From positions 22,332,201 through 22,396,200 of the forward strand of contig NC_065571.1 in assembly GCF_937616625.2 (NCBI RefSeq): a stretch of DNA of 64,000 nt, read 5' to 3'. The notes under the pieces were generated by a model, which was not told the origin of the DNA, ran no database searches, and worked only from the letters and a program-made list of their open reading frames with translations. The stretch comes from Mercurialis annua. Lineage: Eukaryota > Streptophyta > Magnoliopsida > Malpighiales > Euphorbiaceae. Made by a program: the position numbers and the translations under genes. Positions 23,318-33,076 of the stretch are shown one piece after another; within the stretch, counting starts at the first letter, position 1; each line of letters begins with the position of its first letter.

Positions 23318-25828
23318 CTAGACCGATCTTGGTGTTATTCCTGCCAGACTAACTCTTTCCAACTTTCCGTTTGGTTCGAGCTTGCCTTCATCCGAGTATG
23401 GTATCTCCATTGTTTCAATGGCTAGGGTTTCTGATACTGCTCTCATTGATACCAGGTAGCACTGCTTGGCTATGTCTTGTCTTCCCCTGACTGTTACCAC
23501 TCCTTCCTCGGTTGGTATTTTCATGCACAAGTATTTAATGCATGTGACAGCTCCCGTACTATATAACATTGGTCTGCCGAGTATGACGTTGTAAGCAAGC
23601 GGCATATCAACAACCATAAACAGTGTTTTAAACTTCTTAGTGATGCCGACCAGGCCCCCTTCTGTGGATCCGTTTTCTTTCCCCAGCTGTACCGTTAATT
23701 CCGCTACTCCTTCCGCTTGTACCGGTGTTCCCCCTAGGCCAACTAAGGGGGTTTTGACTGGTTTGAGGTTCAGTATTGAGCAGCCGATTCCGAGATATGC
23801 CTGTTTCGTGATGAGGTTAACTGAGCTTCCTTCGTCCACTAGCTGTCTCATTACCCAGAAATTTTCTATCAAGCCCGAGATTACCAGCGGGTCTTGGTGG
23901 GGAAAATCAATTCCTTCCTCATCAGTTGGGCCGAACTTTACTTCTGGTATAGCTTTAGCCACTGATATGTTCATTACCGTCTTCTGCCTTTTGCGCCTTC
24001 CTCGCTTGTATTCTGGGTCCGTCATTCCGCCTGCTATGGTGTTAATTATTCCTGACACGTTTTGTCTTTTTGGTGGCGGTGCTTCCTCTCTTTTTCCATT
24101 TTTATCCCTTTGGTTTCTTCCTCCTGAGTTGTAACTTTTTCTCTGTGCCACAAAGTCTTTTAACCGACCGACTTGTACCAAACGGTCTATTTCTTTCTTC
24201 AGACTTCCGCATTCGTCGGTGACATGGCCATGGCCGTCGTGGAACTGACAATATTTTTTCCTGTCTCCCTCATATTGTAATTTGGGTGGGTATCTCACTG
24301 GCTCATTGTTATTTTGTATCCACATCAAGATGTGTGATCTCGGTGTATTGAGTGGAATGAAGGCTTGGTCTTCTACTTTCACTGGTCGATGTGGGTCTGC
24401 TCGCTGTGGACCGACTTGTTGTTGGTTTCTTGGTCCGAACCTGTCGTGCCTAGCACTCTGATCAAAGGTGGGCCTCGGTGTGCGGAACGGTGCTGTAGTT
24501 TGTGCGGCTTTTCGCCGTTGTTCTTCGTCCAAATTTATATAGTTCCAGGCTCGGTCCATAAGCTGGGAGTAAGTTTGTACTGGGTTTGTTATCAGGTTAT
24601 CCCGGAAGGCCATCATTGTTGTGTTGTCTTTCATTGCATCTATCACGGTATCATCATTCAAATTCCCCACTTCGACCGCTTCTGCATTGAATCGGCCGAT
24701 AAAACTCTGTAGACTTTCTCCTGGCTTCTGGTAGCAAAGTTTTAAGTCACTGGACTTTTTCTTCCGTTGTATGCTTGGTGCGAAATGCGTTCGGAAAGCT
24801 CTTGCCAGCTCGTCGAAACTTCGAATAGAGCCTTCTTTTAGGCTTTGATACCAGATGGCAGCTGGTCCTTTTAGGGTAGTTGGGAAGAGTTTGCAGACGG
24901 CAGCCTCGGACCAACATTGTACCATCATGACCACTTGGAAACAACTCAAGTGTGTGATCGGGTCCCCTGTTCCATTGTAATCGTCTAACTGCGGTGTTTT
25001 GTAGTTTAAAAGGAAGGGTTCTTCTCGTATTTCGGCCGACAGTGGGTTTCCGATGTTCAGGAAGCTTGTGTTTCTCGGCTCTTTCCTCCTACATTTTTCC
25101 ATCTCGGTTCTGACCCTTTCGGTGATTTCTTGCTCCAGGTTTTTTTTCTTTGGTGAATCAGCACCCGAGCTGTGCACGCTTTCTTCGATCTCAACCCGTT
25201 TTGGTGTCTTTTTATGTCCCTCTGGAGTTTTATGTCCGACCTGCGCTGGCTCTGGGTTTTGTTCACGTGGATTTTTCTCGCGGTTTGCTTCCTCAGGTGT
25301 TGTTTGGCCTTGGTAGAATTCCTGTGGGTGAGGTGGTGCGGTCGGTATGTATGGTGGAGTGGTAGTGTTATCCTGAGTTGCGGTTGGGGCTGTTGGCCGA
25401 GTATGGGCCTGTTGTACCTGTTGAAGGAAAGCTAGTTGCCGAGTATGAAACTCGATGTATTCTTGGATTTGTGCTGGCGTAGGATTTTGGATTTCTGTGG
25501 TGGTTTGTCTGGGTGCGGGGGTGGTGCTTGGGGTGAATGTGAGGTTGATGGGGGTTACACCCGGTCTTAAAAAATTTTGAGTAGTTTGGTGCGTAGGGGT
25601 GAAGTATGATGTTGGGGGAATGTTACTCGATGATGGCATTCCCCACGGGTAATGAGTGGTGACCCCTGATATAGGGCCTGGGTGAATACCTCCTTCCGAT
25701 GTAGTGACCGGGCAAAACGAGCTTTCGCCCGTGGCTCTTCTCGGCGGAGCGTTGAGCCCCTCTCCCGTTCTACTGCTTTGCGTATTATTGTCTCCGATTG
25801 CGGGATCATCTCCTTCTACTCTGCTCAT
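23318..25828 (-). CDS. gag: Tat element gag-protease
   Basis: The 836-residue frame starts 69 bp after the 5' LTR. It has a Pro/Thr-rich N-terminus, a charged stretch, and the retrotransposon gag core (around LKGPAAIWYQSL, and FRTHFAPSIQRKK). The zinc-knuckle variant CQFHDGHGHVTDEC is followed by a protease-like domain with VDEGSSVNLI (Asp near residue 665) and VILGRPML. The usual DTG/DSG active site reads DEG here; related elements vary at this position, so activity is uncertain. The frame ends at TAG 23318-23320 and pol continues in the same frame. Confidence 0.9.
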   Translation of the reverse strand: MSRVEGDDPAIGDNNTQSSRTGEGLNAPPRRATGESSFCPVTTSEGGIHPGPISGVTTHYPWGMPSSSNIPPTSYFTPTHQTTQNFLRPGVTPINLTFTPSTTPAPRQTTTEIQNPTPAQIQEYIEFHTRQLAFLQQVQQAHTRPTAPTATQDNTTTPPYIPTAPPHPQEFYQGQTTPEEANREKNPREQNPEPAQVGHKTPEGHKKTPKRVEIEESVHSSGADSPKKKNLEQEITERVRTEMEKCRRKEPRNTSFLNIGNPLSAEIREEPFLLNYKTPQLDDYNGTGDPITHLSCFQVVMMVQCWSEAAVCKLFPTTLKGPAAIWYQSLKEGSIRSFDELARAFRTHFAPSIQRKKKSSDLKLCYQKPGESLQSFIGRFNAEAVEVGNLNDDTVIDAMKDNTTMMAFRDNLITNPVQTYSQLMDRAWNYINLDEEQRRKAAQTTAPFRTPRPTFDQSARHDRFGPRNQQQVGPQRADPHRPVKVEDQAFIPLNTPRSHILMWIQNNNEPVRYPPKLQYEGDRKKYCQFHDGHGHVTDECGSLKKEIDRLVQVGRLKDFVAQRKSYNSGGRNQRDKNGKREEAPPPKRQNVSGIINTIAGGMTDPEYKRGRRKRQKTVMNISVAKAIPEVKFGPTDEEGIDFPHQDPLVISGLIENFWVMRQLVDEGSSVNLITKQAYLGIGCSILNLKPVKTPLVGLGGTPVQAEGVAELTVQLGKENGSTEGGLVGITKKFKTLFMVVDMPLAYNVILGRPMLYSTGAVTCIKYLCMKIPTEEGVVTVRGRQDIAKQCYLVSMRAVSETLAIETMEIPYSDEGKLEPNGKLERVSLAGITPRSV

Positions 25829-25878
25829 CCTATTAGTTTCCAGTAGGATAGAAAGGGGGAAGCTTTCTTATTTTCTTT

Positions 25879-25894
25879 CCCACAGACGGCGCCA
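25879..25894 (-). promoter_or_regulatory. Tat element primer-binding site
   Basis: Minus strand TGGCGCCGTCTGTGGG, two bases after the 5' LTR end. The TGGCGCCG start is common in Tat-like elements. I did not identify the tRNA. Confidence 0.7.
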
Positions 25895-25896
25895 AA

Positions 25897-26550
25897 TGAT
25901 AACTTGTGATTTCAAATGATGCTCAACTCCGATGGACACTTCAAGGCCGTACCTATAAAGCACAAAACAACCGTAAGAAGGATGCCGGAAAGGGATTCCG
26001 GCAAACCACTCCGACGGTCTAATCAGTAACTATCTTAGTGAGAGAAAGAATAAGAAGTGAAAGGTAGTTAAGAGTTGAGAGAAAAAGAGAATTAACCTTT
26101 TTACCTATTTTCCTTTTGCCTTTTATACTATGTCTTTGTTTCTCTTTGTCTGGGCCGACAGGTCTGACTTCATTCTCTTTGTCTGTGCAGAGGTTTTGTC
26201 TGGAATGTCAGGGTACGTTCTGACAGATTTGTCCTTTGTGTTCGGAGTGGTTGTGCTAGGTGACTCCGAGATATGCTCGTTTTAGGTTTTCGCTCTGATC
26301 GGTACGTGATGTTGGCTTGTTTCGGGATATCCTTACTTGTTGTGTTTGATGTCTTTTGGTGAGTCCTAGATGTGCTGCGACTAGTTTCGGGATATCCTCG
26401 TTTGTTATGTTTGATGTATCTCGGTGAGTCCGAGATATGCTGTGAGTCGCCCCTGGTATGCTCTGTTTGTTATGTTTGACATATCTCGGTGGGTCCGAGA
26501 TGTGCTGTGGATTAGCCTTTGCCGTCGTCGGTCCGTTTATCTGTTTATCA
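25897..26550 (-). repeat. Tat element 5' LTR, 654 bp
   Basis: Full-length copy. On the minus strand a TATA box (TATAAAA, complement of 26121-26127) lies about 420 bp into the LTR and fits as promoter of the gag-pol RNA. The element PBS follows at 25894. Confidence 0.95.
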
Positions 26551-26835
26551 AGAATCTAATAATCACTTAATTTCATTAGGCTTGTACAACCCATAACTTT
26601 TTTGGGCCTGTTCTTAGTGTGCGACCCAGTAGGTTCATATAACGTTGGCAGTAGCTCCGAAATCCCTATTTCAGCCCACAAGTCATAAGTGGCCTCTAGC
26701 AAGACATTATGACTACCCAAGTTATACGAATAGAGAGAATAATATATGAAACAAATTTTCTCTCTCCTCTATCCTCTCTCCTCTAAGCACCAGATAAGGA
26801 AAATAACCGTTTTTCTTGTCGTATGCTTTGCTCCA

Positions 26836-28098
26836 ATGGCGAGGAAAAGGATCCAAAGGAAGACGAGCGTGAAGAAAGTTGATGCGAGTGATCTAGCGAA
26901 GAATATTCCAGAAAATCCTGAGAGCTCTGGATTGGTTGGGGAAGATTCTGAGAAAGTTGCTGCGACGGCGATTCCTAATCTGATAGAAATTAGGGTTGAG
27001 GATCTGGTGGAAGCCATTGATGATCTCTCTAGTTTGAATGTTCAAGAGACCAATGGGTCAAATGAAGTTGTGGAAGAAAAATTGGGGGAAGGGGAAGGTA
27101 AGAAATGGAATACTCTGTTTACTGATAACCGTCAGAGAAGTGAAAATAGCTTGCTGAAATTTGTTCCTCTTGCCGTTAAGGATGGGGAAAAGATTGTGAC
27201 ATTTAATACTAAGGATGTTAGTAATGAAGAGCAAAGATGGAAAAAGTTCATTATCGGATGTGTGTATGGGTTGAGCCCACGATATGAGAGAATTGCAGCT
27301 TATGTGAAGAATAGATGGGGAAATCATGGATTTCGTAAGGTTACCAGAATCAATAATTCAATGTTTCTCTTTGAATTTGAGGCTGAGGAGGATTGTAATA
27401 GGATTCTTGGAGAGGGACCATATACTTTTGATAAGAGACCTTTCATGCTAATGAAGTGGCAACCTAGAATGGTTATGGATCCCTCTGTGATCAAATCTAT
27501 TCCGATTTGGGTCCAATTACCAGGGCTACCGTGGGAATTCTGGTCTCCAGAGATTCTAAGTAAGATTGGAAGTGTTTATGGATCTCCTCTCTATTTTGAT
27601 CAATGCACTGTGAGCAAATCCAGATTAGCCTTTGCCAGAATTCTGGTTAATATGGATGTTAATGGGAAGTTTCCAGAAGAGGTTACTCTTCAGGATGAGA
27701 ATGGGAAATGCTTTAAGCAGAGTATAGTTTATGAGTGGAGACCTCTTACCTGTGAAAAGTGCAAGAGGATTGGTCATTCAAAAGGATCTTGTAGACAGGG
27801 TGTTCCAGTTATAAAGGAAAAAGTTGTACACAAAGAAGGGAAAGAGCAGGTTGTGGATGTTGATACTTTGGTTACTAAGATCAATCCAGAGGTTAAAGGT
27901 CCTGTGAGTTCATCTATTTCTAAGGTGAAAATGGATGCTATTCCAGAGGTATTGAATTCTTTCAATTCTTTAACTAATCTAAATGATCTTGCTCTGTCTG
28001 GTACTGAAAGAAGGAATAGTTATAAGCAAGCTGTGGGTGTGATTGGGGATGGCAAGAGGGGCAGGAATCTTGCTAAACCCTTAGAGATAGATAAATGA
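26836..28098 (+). CDS. LINE ORF1 (DUF4283-like, CCHC zinc knuckle)
   Basis: Starts at MARKRIQRKTS; an upstream in-frame ATG at 26746 is possible but would add a hydrophobic stretch. The core around WKKFIIGCVYGLSPRYERI and LMKWQPRMVMDPSVIKSIPIWVQLPGLP (split here only by a few residues) is typical of the plant L1 ORF1 domain DUF4283. The knuckle CEKCKRIGHSKGSC (C-x2-C-x4-H-x4-C) follows. The protein of about 420 residues likely binds the element RNA. The stop TGA overlaps the ORF2 start as ATGA. Confidence 0.9.
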   Translation: MARKRIQRKTSVKKVDASDLAKNIPENPESSGLVGEDSEKVAATAIPNLIEIRVEDLVEAIDDLSSLNVQETNGSNEVVEEKLGEGEGKKWNTLFTDNRQRSENSLLKFVPLAVKDGEKIVTFNTKDVSNEEQRWKKFIIGCVYGLSPRYERIAAYVKNRWGNHGFRKVTRINNSMFLFEFEAEEDCNRILGEGPYTFDKRPFMLMKWQPRMVMDPSVIKSIPIWVQLPGLPWEFWSPEILSKIGSVYGSPLYFDQCTVSKSRLAFARILVNMDVNGKFPEEVTLQDENGKCFKQSIVYEWRPLTCEKCKRIGHSKGSCRQGVPVIKEKVVHKEGKEQVVDVDTLVTKINPEVKGPVSSSISKVKMDAIPEVLNSFNSLTNLNDLALSGTERRNSYKQAVGVIGDGKRGRNLAKPLEIDK

Positions 28099-31000
28099 TT
28101 TCAACTTGGAATATTAGAGGGTTAAACAACCCTCTAAAACAATCAGAGATTGCTTCTCTGATTAAGATAAAAGGCATTAGTGTGTTTGGAATAACAGAAA
28201 CTAGAGTTGATGTAGCTCAGTTTGAGACAGTGTGGAAGAGTTTTAAAAGGAAAATTCCTGGTTGGGAGATCTATAATAACTATAGTATGTCTGATATGGG
28301 TAGAATCTGGATTGTGTTTGATAAGTGTAATGTGAATGTCTCTGTGTTGATGGCCCATAAACAGTTTATTCATAGTAAAATTGATTTTAATAATGAGGTG
28401 GTGCTATGCACTTTTGTGTATGGATCTTATGTGGCTAGTGAAAGAAAAGAGCTTTGGAAGGAGCTTAATGATATCAGTAAGAACACTACTGGAAGTTGGA
28501 TTGTCATGGGTGACTTTAATGCTGTGATGGAGGATAAAGACAGACAAGGTGGGAATGAGATTGATATGGTAGCAGCTAATGATTTTCAGGAGTGTTTGGC
28601 CATGTCCAATCTGATTGAGCTGAAGTCTGTGGGAAATTTCTTCACTTGGTGTAATAACCAATTAGGTGAAAATAGAATCAGAAGGAAAATTGACTGGTGT
28701 TTGGTTAATAGTCAGTGGCTTAATGAGTGGGAGAACTCCTATTATGAGGTCCTTAATGCTGGCATTTCAGATCATTGTCCTATTCTAGCTAGAATGCAGG
28801 ATAGAGTTAGGCACAGAAAATCTTCTTTCAGATTTTTCAATGTCTGGTGTGAGCACCATGATTTCCAGGAGATAGTGAAAGATGGATGGGATAATAGATT
28901 CACAGGATCTAAGTTGTTTCAGATTTATCACAAATTGAAGTTGATTAGGAAAAATTTGAGAGCTCTTAATAAAAACCATTTTGACTGTATTTCTGGTCAA
29001 GTGTCTAGAGCTAGAGAGATGCTAGATGATATTCAGACAAACCTTGCTAAAGACCCCCAGAATGTGTTTTTTCAAGAAGAAGAGCGAGCCTACTGCTATC
29101 ACCTGGGGAAGTTGATAAGGTGGGAGGAGTCCATTCGCAGACAAAAATCCAGGGCCTTATGGATAAATATGGGAGACCAAAACACCAGATTCTTCCACAA
29201 CTGCTTGAAGCAGAGGCAATCTAAGAAAAGAATTACTGCTCTCCAACTTATGAATGGGATGGTTAGTAATAACTCAGAAGAAATTAAGGAGGATATAGTT
29301 CTGTTCTACAAAAGCTCTATTGGGGCTAGAATGCTGGACAAAATTCCTGTTGATCCTTCTATTTTTAATGAGGGTAAGATTCTTTCAAAGGAGGAGAGAG
29401 TAGACTTGTGCAAAAATGTAACTATGGAGGAGGTTAAGAGAGCCATGTTCTCTATCAAAGAGGATAAAGCACCTGGGCCTGATGGATTCAGCAGTGCTTT
29501 TTTCAGGAGATGTTGGAACACAGTGGGAAATGACATCTTTAAAGCAGTTGATGACTTCTTCTCTACAAAGAAGATGTTAAAACAGTTGAATTCTACTGTT
29601 ATAACTTTGATTCCTAAGGTTAGTAATCCTGCTTCCATTGGTGATTATAGACCTATAGCATGCTGCAATGTCTTGTATAAGTGCATCTCTAAGATCTTAA
29701 CTGATAGGTTTAGAGTTGTAATTGATGGAATTGTCAATAATTGCCAATCTGCATTTGTTCCTAATAGAAACATTGGTGATAATGTCATGCTAGCACATGA
29801 AATTGTCAGAAACTATCATAGAGGTGTAGATAAATCTTGTGCAATTAAAGTTGATTTTAAGAAGGCATATGACTCTCTGGATTGGGATTTCATTAAGGAG
29901 GTGTTGTTAGGTTTCTACTTCCCCAGAAGCTTTATTGATACTGTTATGTGCTGTGTCATAACTCCTATGTATTCAGTGATGATCAATGGTGAAAGTAATG
30001 GCTACTTTGCTGGTGGGAAAGGGCTCAGACAAGGAGATCCAATGTCTCCATTGTTATTTGTCATGTGTATGGAATATTTTACCAGGAGTATGATTAAAAA
30101 TACTAAGGATGGATCAGGGTTTAAGTTTCATAAAGGATGTAGTAATTTGAAGCTTTGTCAATTGTCCTTTGCTGATGACCTTTTCCTTTTCTGTAAGGGG
30201 GATAAAGTGTCAATTAGCATCATAGACAGGGGTTTGAAGGATTTTGCTAGTTGTTCTGGTCTTGTCCCTAACCATCAAAAGAGTTCTGTCTTTTTTAATG
30301 GCTCAACAGATTCTGAAAAAGCTGAGACTCTAGAGATCCTTGGTTTCCAGGAAGGAGAATTACCTATCACTTACTTGGGTGTCCCTCTTATTTCAACTAG
30401 GCTCTCTAAGGATATGTGTGTGTCCTTAATCCATAGGTTGACCTCTAAAGTATCTCATTGGACTTCTAAATGCCTTTCTTATGCTGGAAGACTTCAGCTT
30501 GTGAATTATGTCCTCTTAAGTATGCCCATTTATTGGTGCTCAATCTTCATCCTTCCTAAGTCTGTCATCAAAGGAGTTGAAAGTATCTGTAGGAATTTTC
30601 TGTGGCATGGCTCTGATATCCAGAAAAGAGGAGGGCTCATGAGCTGGGATAAAGTCTGTGACAAGAAGCAGTATGGAGGTCTGAATGTTAAGTCAGTTTA
30701 TAATTGGAATGTTGCTGCAGTTTGTAAGCATGTTTGGAGCCTTGTCTCTCTAAAACCCTCTATTTGGGCTAGTTGGGTGAATGACAATAACCTTAGGAAG
30801 TTATGTTTCTGGGGGATTGTCAAAACCTATGATGGATCCTGGTGTTGGAGGAATCTGCTAAAAGTCAGACAGGTCATAGCACCTTACTTAGAATATAATC
30901 TTGGAGATGGGAAAAATTTTTCATTTTGGTATGATCCGTGGGCTAATGGCATGTCTTTAAAAGACAGATTTCCTAATGTTGTGATCGAAGACTCTGATAT

Positions 31001-31691
31001 TCCAAAAGCTTCTAAAGTCAGTGAGGTTTGGAGAAGGAATGGTTGGCACCTTCCTGACCCTTTAGGTGATAACACTATGGCTGCCTGGGATTATATAGTT
31101 ATGAACCACTCAGTGAGAAATGGGGTGAAGGACTCTGTAAGGTGGAATGCCACCCCAAATGGCAATTTTTCTATAAATAGTATGTGGAAGAAGTTGACTC
31201 CTGTTAAGGAAAAGGTTCCCTGGTATAGTCTTGTCTGGTTTTCTGGAAACATTCCTAGGCATGCTTTTATTTTGTGGCTTGCCCTGTCAAACAGACTTCA
31301 AACAAGAGATAAATTGGCTAAATGGAAAGTAGTTGATTCAGAGATCTGCTGCTTTTGCAATGCTGAAACAGAGAATGTTGATCATCTGTTTTTTGATTGC
31401 TTGTTCTCTAGAGAAGTTTGGAACAAAGCCCTATGCTATTTGGGCATGAATAGAAACATTTTGAATTGGAGAAGAGAGGTGAGTATGTTCTGCAGAAGAA
31501 CTTATGGCAGGAACAAAAAAGCCAGGCTTAGGAAGCTGGTTTTTGCAGCTGCAGTGTATCATATTTGGAGGGCCAGAAACAACTTAATCTTCAATCAGAA
31601 GGTGGAATCCAGTGGCCATATTTTCCAGAAAGTTAAAGCAGATGCTGCGATAAGGTGTTGGGATAACAGGAAGATGCAGATGAGCAATTGA
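28095..31691 (+). CDS. LINE ORF2: endonuclease, reverse transcriptase, zf-RVT
   Basis: 1198 residues. The apurinic-type endonuclease lies at residues 1-235 (ISTWNIRGLNN, GITETRV, WIVMGDFNAV, ISDHCPI). The reverse transcriptase covers about 430-740, with KAPGPDGFSS, YRPIACCNVLYK, KVDFKKAYDSLDW, GLRQGDPMSPLLF and FADD at 692-695. The zf-RVT domain is near the C-terminus (CCFCNAETENVDHLFFDC). It makes the target nick and copies the RNA there. No stop or missing motif was seen, so the element may be competent or only recently silenced. The start is fixed by the ATGA overlap with ORF1. Confidence 0.95.
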   Translation: MISTWNIRGLNNPLKQSEIASLIKIKGISVFGITETRVDVAQFETVWKSFKRKIPGWEIYNNYSMSDMGRIWIVFDKCNVNVSVLMAHKQFIHSKIDFNNEVVLCTFVYGSYVASERKELWKELNDISKNTTGSWIVMGDFNAVMEDKDRQGGNEIDMVAANDFQECLAMSNLIELKSVGNFFTWCNNQLGENRIRRKIDWCLVNSQWLNEWENSYYEVLNAGISDHCPILARMQDRVRHRKSSFRFFNVWCEHHDFQEIVKDGWDNRFTGSKLFQIYHKLKLIRKNLRALNKNHFDCISGQVSRAREMLDDIQTNLAKDPQNVFFQEEERAYCYHLGKLIRWEESIRRQKSRALWINMGDQNTRFFHNCLKQRQSKKRITALQLMNGMVSNNSEEIKEDIVLFYKSSIGARMLDKIPVDPSIFNEGKILSKEERVDLCKNVTMEEVKRAMFSIKEDKAPGPDGFSSAFFRRCWNTVGNDIFKAVDDFFSTKKMLKQLNSTVITLIPKVSNPASIGDYRPIACCNVLYKCISKILTDRFRVVIDGIVNNCQSAFVPNRNIGDNVMLAHEIVRNYHRGVDKSCAIKVDFKKAYDSLDWDFIKEVLLGFYFPRSFIDTVMCCVITPMYSVMINGESNGYFAGGKGLRQGDPMSPLLFVMCMEYFTRSMIKNTKDGSGFKFHKGCSNLKLCQLSFADDLFLFCKGDKVSISIIDRGLKDFASCSGLVPNHQKSSVFFNGSTDSEKAETLEILGFQEGELPITYLGVPLISTRLSKDMCVSLIHRLTSKVSHWTSKCLSYAGRLQLVNYVLLSMPIYWCSIFILPKSVIKGVESICRNFLWHGSDIQKRGGLMSWDKVCDKKQYGGLNVKSVYNWNVAAVCKHVWSLVSLKPSIWASWVNDNNLRKLCFWGIVKTYDGSWCWRNLLKVRQVIAPYLEYNLGDGKNFSFWYDPWANGMSLKDRFPNVVIEDSDIPKASKVSEVWRRNGWHLPDPLGDNTMAAWDYIVMNHSVRNGVKDSVRWNATPNGNFSINSMWKKLTPVKEKVPWYSLVWFSGNIPRHAFILWLALSNRLQTRDKLAKWKVVDSEICCFCNAETENVDHLFFDCLFSREVWNKALCYLGMNRNILNWRREVSMFCRRTYGRNKKARLRKLVFAAAVYHIWRARNNLIFNQKVESSGHIFQKVKADAAIRCWDNRKMQMSN

Positions 31692-31851
31692 GGCTTCCTG
31701 TTTTTGTTTTCTGCTTTGTCTAGATTAGCAGTGTTATGTTTGTTTCAGTTTTATTAGCCCTGGTCTGTTGTAGGGCTTGAGCTTGCCTTAGGGCTGTTTT
31801 TGGGTGTATCTCTGCTTTGCAATAATATAATTGCTTATTTGGTGATTGACC

Positions 31852-31861
31852 AAAAAAAAAA
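31852..31861 (+). other. LINE A-tail
   Basis: About ten A after GATTGACC, directly before the right target copy. It marks the 3' end of the LINE and confirms plus orientation. Confidence 0.85.
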
Positions 31862-32638
31862 GTTACACGAATATCGATAATTCGATTTAACCATTTACAA
31901 TAATATTTTAATCCCTTTGTCACTCGATATCCTGATTGAATAACAGGCATAGTCCTGTCATCCTTATAATATTCAATCATTAGTTTCCTGGTTCTAAGTT
32001 GACTGAAAATGATAACTCTTTACCAATTCATTTAGCATGGCCATGCATTTCCTTCCGTCTATCTTCTCCAAGGGGCCCATTATCTTACTCAAATAAATGA
32101 GGGACAAATTCCTTCTCAGTCACTCACATTTCTCACATAGTTACTTTCATATCCAATGACAATCTATTCCACTATCCTGTTAAAGATAATGTAAGACTAA
32201 ATTAAAACATGAAATAGCTATGTAGTAATCCATGATGATTTTAAGGTCAAAGGATTATACTAATAGAACTGCAATGAGAATTACATATGACAATTATCTA
32301 TGTAGTATTCTCAAGGTGGGTCATCCAGGGCCTTATTTCTCAAATAGCACATATGATTTGACTTTATATCTCATATACATGATTAGTAAAACATAATCAC
32401 CAGTCAACATCATACTAGTCTTAATGTACTATTAAGACTAGTGATAGAGGGAATATAATTCTTTTATAAAACTTAAGGGTTCTACTATCAAGTTACATAC
32501 TTGATGACCTTAGAAAGAATTAACCATTCAAGTATTTGAATCATAATATAAAATGATAAAAACTGCCAATCAATAAATAACAAAATAATAAAGTCAATAC
32601 ATGGTCAAACATGATTGACCTAGTGCATATCACTAACA

Positions 32639-33076
32639 GCTGGAAGCCTGTTCTGACTCTGTAGGAGGCCAGAAGCCCGTTCTGACTTAATAGGGGACTG
32701 GATACCCGTTCTGACTCTATAGGGGGCCGGAAACCCGTTCTAATTCTTTAGGAGGCCGGAACCCTGTTCTGATTCTTTAGGAGGCCGGATGCCTGTTATG
32801 ACTCTATTAGGAGTCCTGAAGCCCGTTCTGATTCTTCAGGAGTCCGGAAGCCTATTCTCACTCTATTAGGAGGCCTGAAGCCCAATCTGATTATTTAGGA
32901 GCCCGGAAGCCTGTTCTAACTCTGTTAGGAGGCCTTAAGCCTGTTCTGGTTCTTTAGGAGGCCGAAAGCCTGTTCTGATTCTTTAGGAGGCCAAAAGCCT
33001 GTTCTGATTCTTTAGGAGGCCAGAAGCCTGTTACGATTCTTTAAGATGCCGAAAGCCTATTCTAACTATATTCTAG
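32639..33076. repeat. 29/30-bp tandem array, about 15 units
   Basis: The consensus unit is about AAGCCTGTTCTGATTCTTTA followed by GGAGGCCGG. The length alternates between 29 and 30 bp and units differ by a few bases. A further unit lies left of the inverted LTR (about 15335-15366), so the LTR inserted in, or recombined with, this array. Confidence 0.85.

Larger units (their letters stand above)
15901..26550 (-). mobile_element. complete Ty3/gypsy element, Tat lineage, 10.65 kb
   Basis: The LTRs (TGATAA...TTATCA ends) are at both edges and the 5-bp duplication AGAAT is at 15896-15900 and 26551-26555. The sense strand is minus: PBS at 25879-25894, gag-protease, then pol, then PPT at 16465-16477. 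A second, plant-type RNase H in pol and an antisense gene between integrase and the 3' LTR point to the Tat lineage. All three coding units are open apart from one TAG between gag-protease and pol. The LTRs differ by one 90-bp indel and few substitutions, so the insertion is young. Confidence 0.95.
26732..31861 (+). mobile_element. full-length L1-type LINE with target duplication
   Basis: GTTATACGAAT (26721-26731) before the element and GTTACACGAAT (31862-31872) after its A-tail form the target duplication with one mismatch. The copy of the target in the Copia LTR at about 11947-11957 has the left version, so the right copy mutated. The 5' UTR is short and CT-rich, both ORFs are open, and the tail is about 10 A. 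It lies in the inverted Copia LTR. Confidence 0.95.
15367..32638 (-). mobile_element. inverted Copia LTR (solo), split by a Tat element and an L1
   Basis: The pieces 15367-15900, 26551-26731 and 31862-32638 are in order the reverse complement of the LTR at 11192-12720. They total about 1.49 kb against 1.53 kb. The ends read TATTGGG (expected TGTTGGG) and CACTAACA. No PBS or PPT adjoins either end; instead both flanks are monomers of one 29/30-bp tandem array, so this is a solo LTR. I did not find a clear 5-bp target duplication (GCCTA against GCTGG). Confidence 0.85.

Noticed and set aside
24365..24712. ORFs opposite gag-protease and pol (e.g. 23640-24134, 20580-21050)
   Set aside because: Shadow frames of well-supported minus-strand genes.
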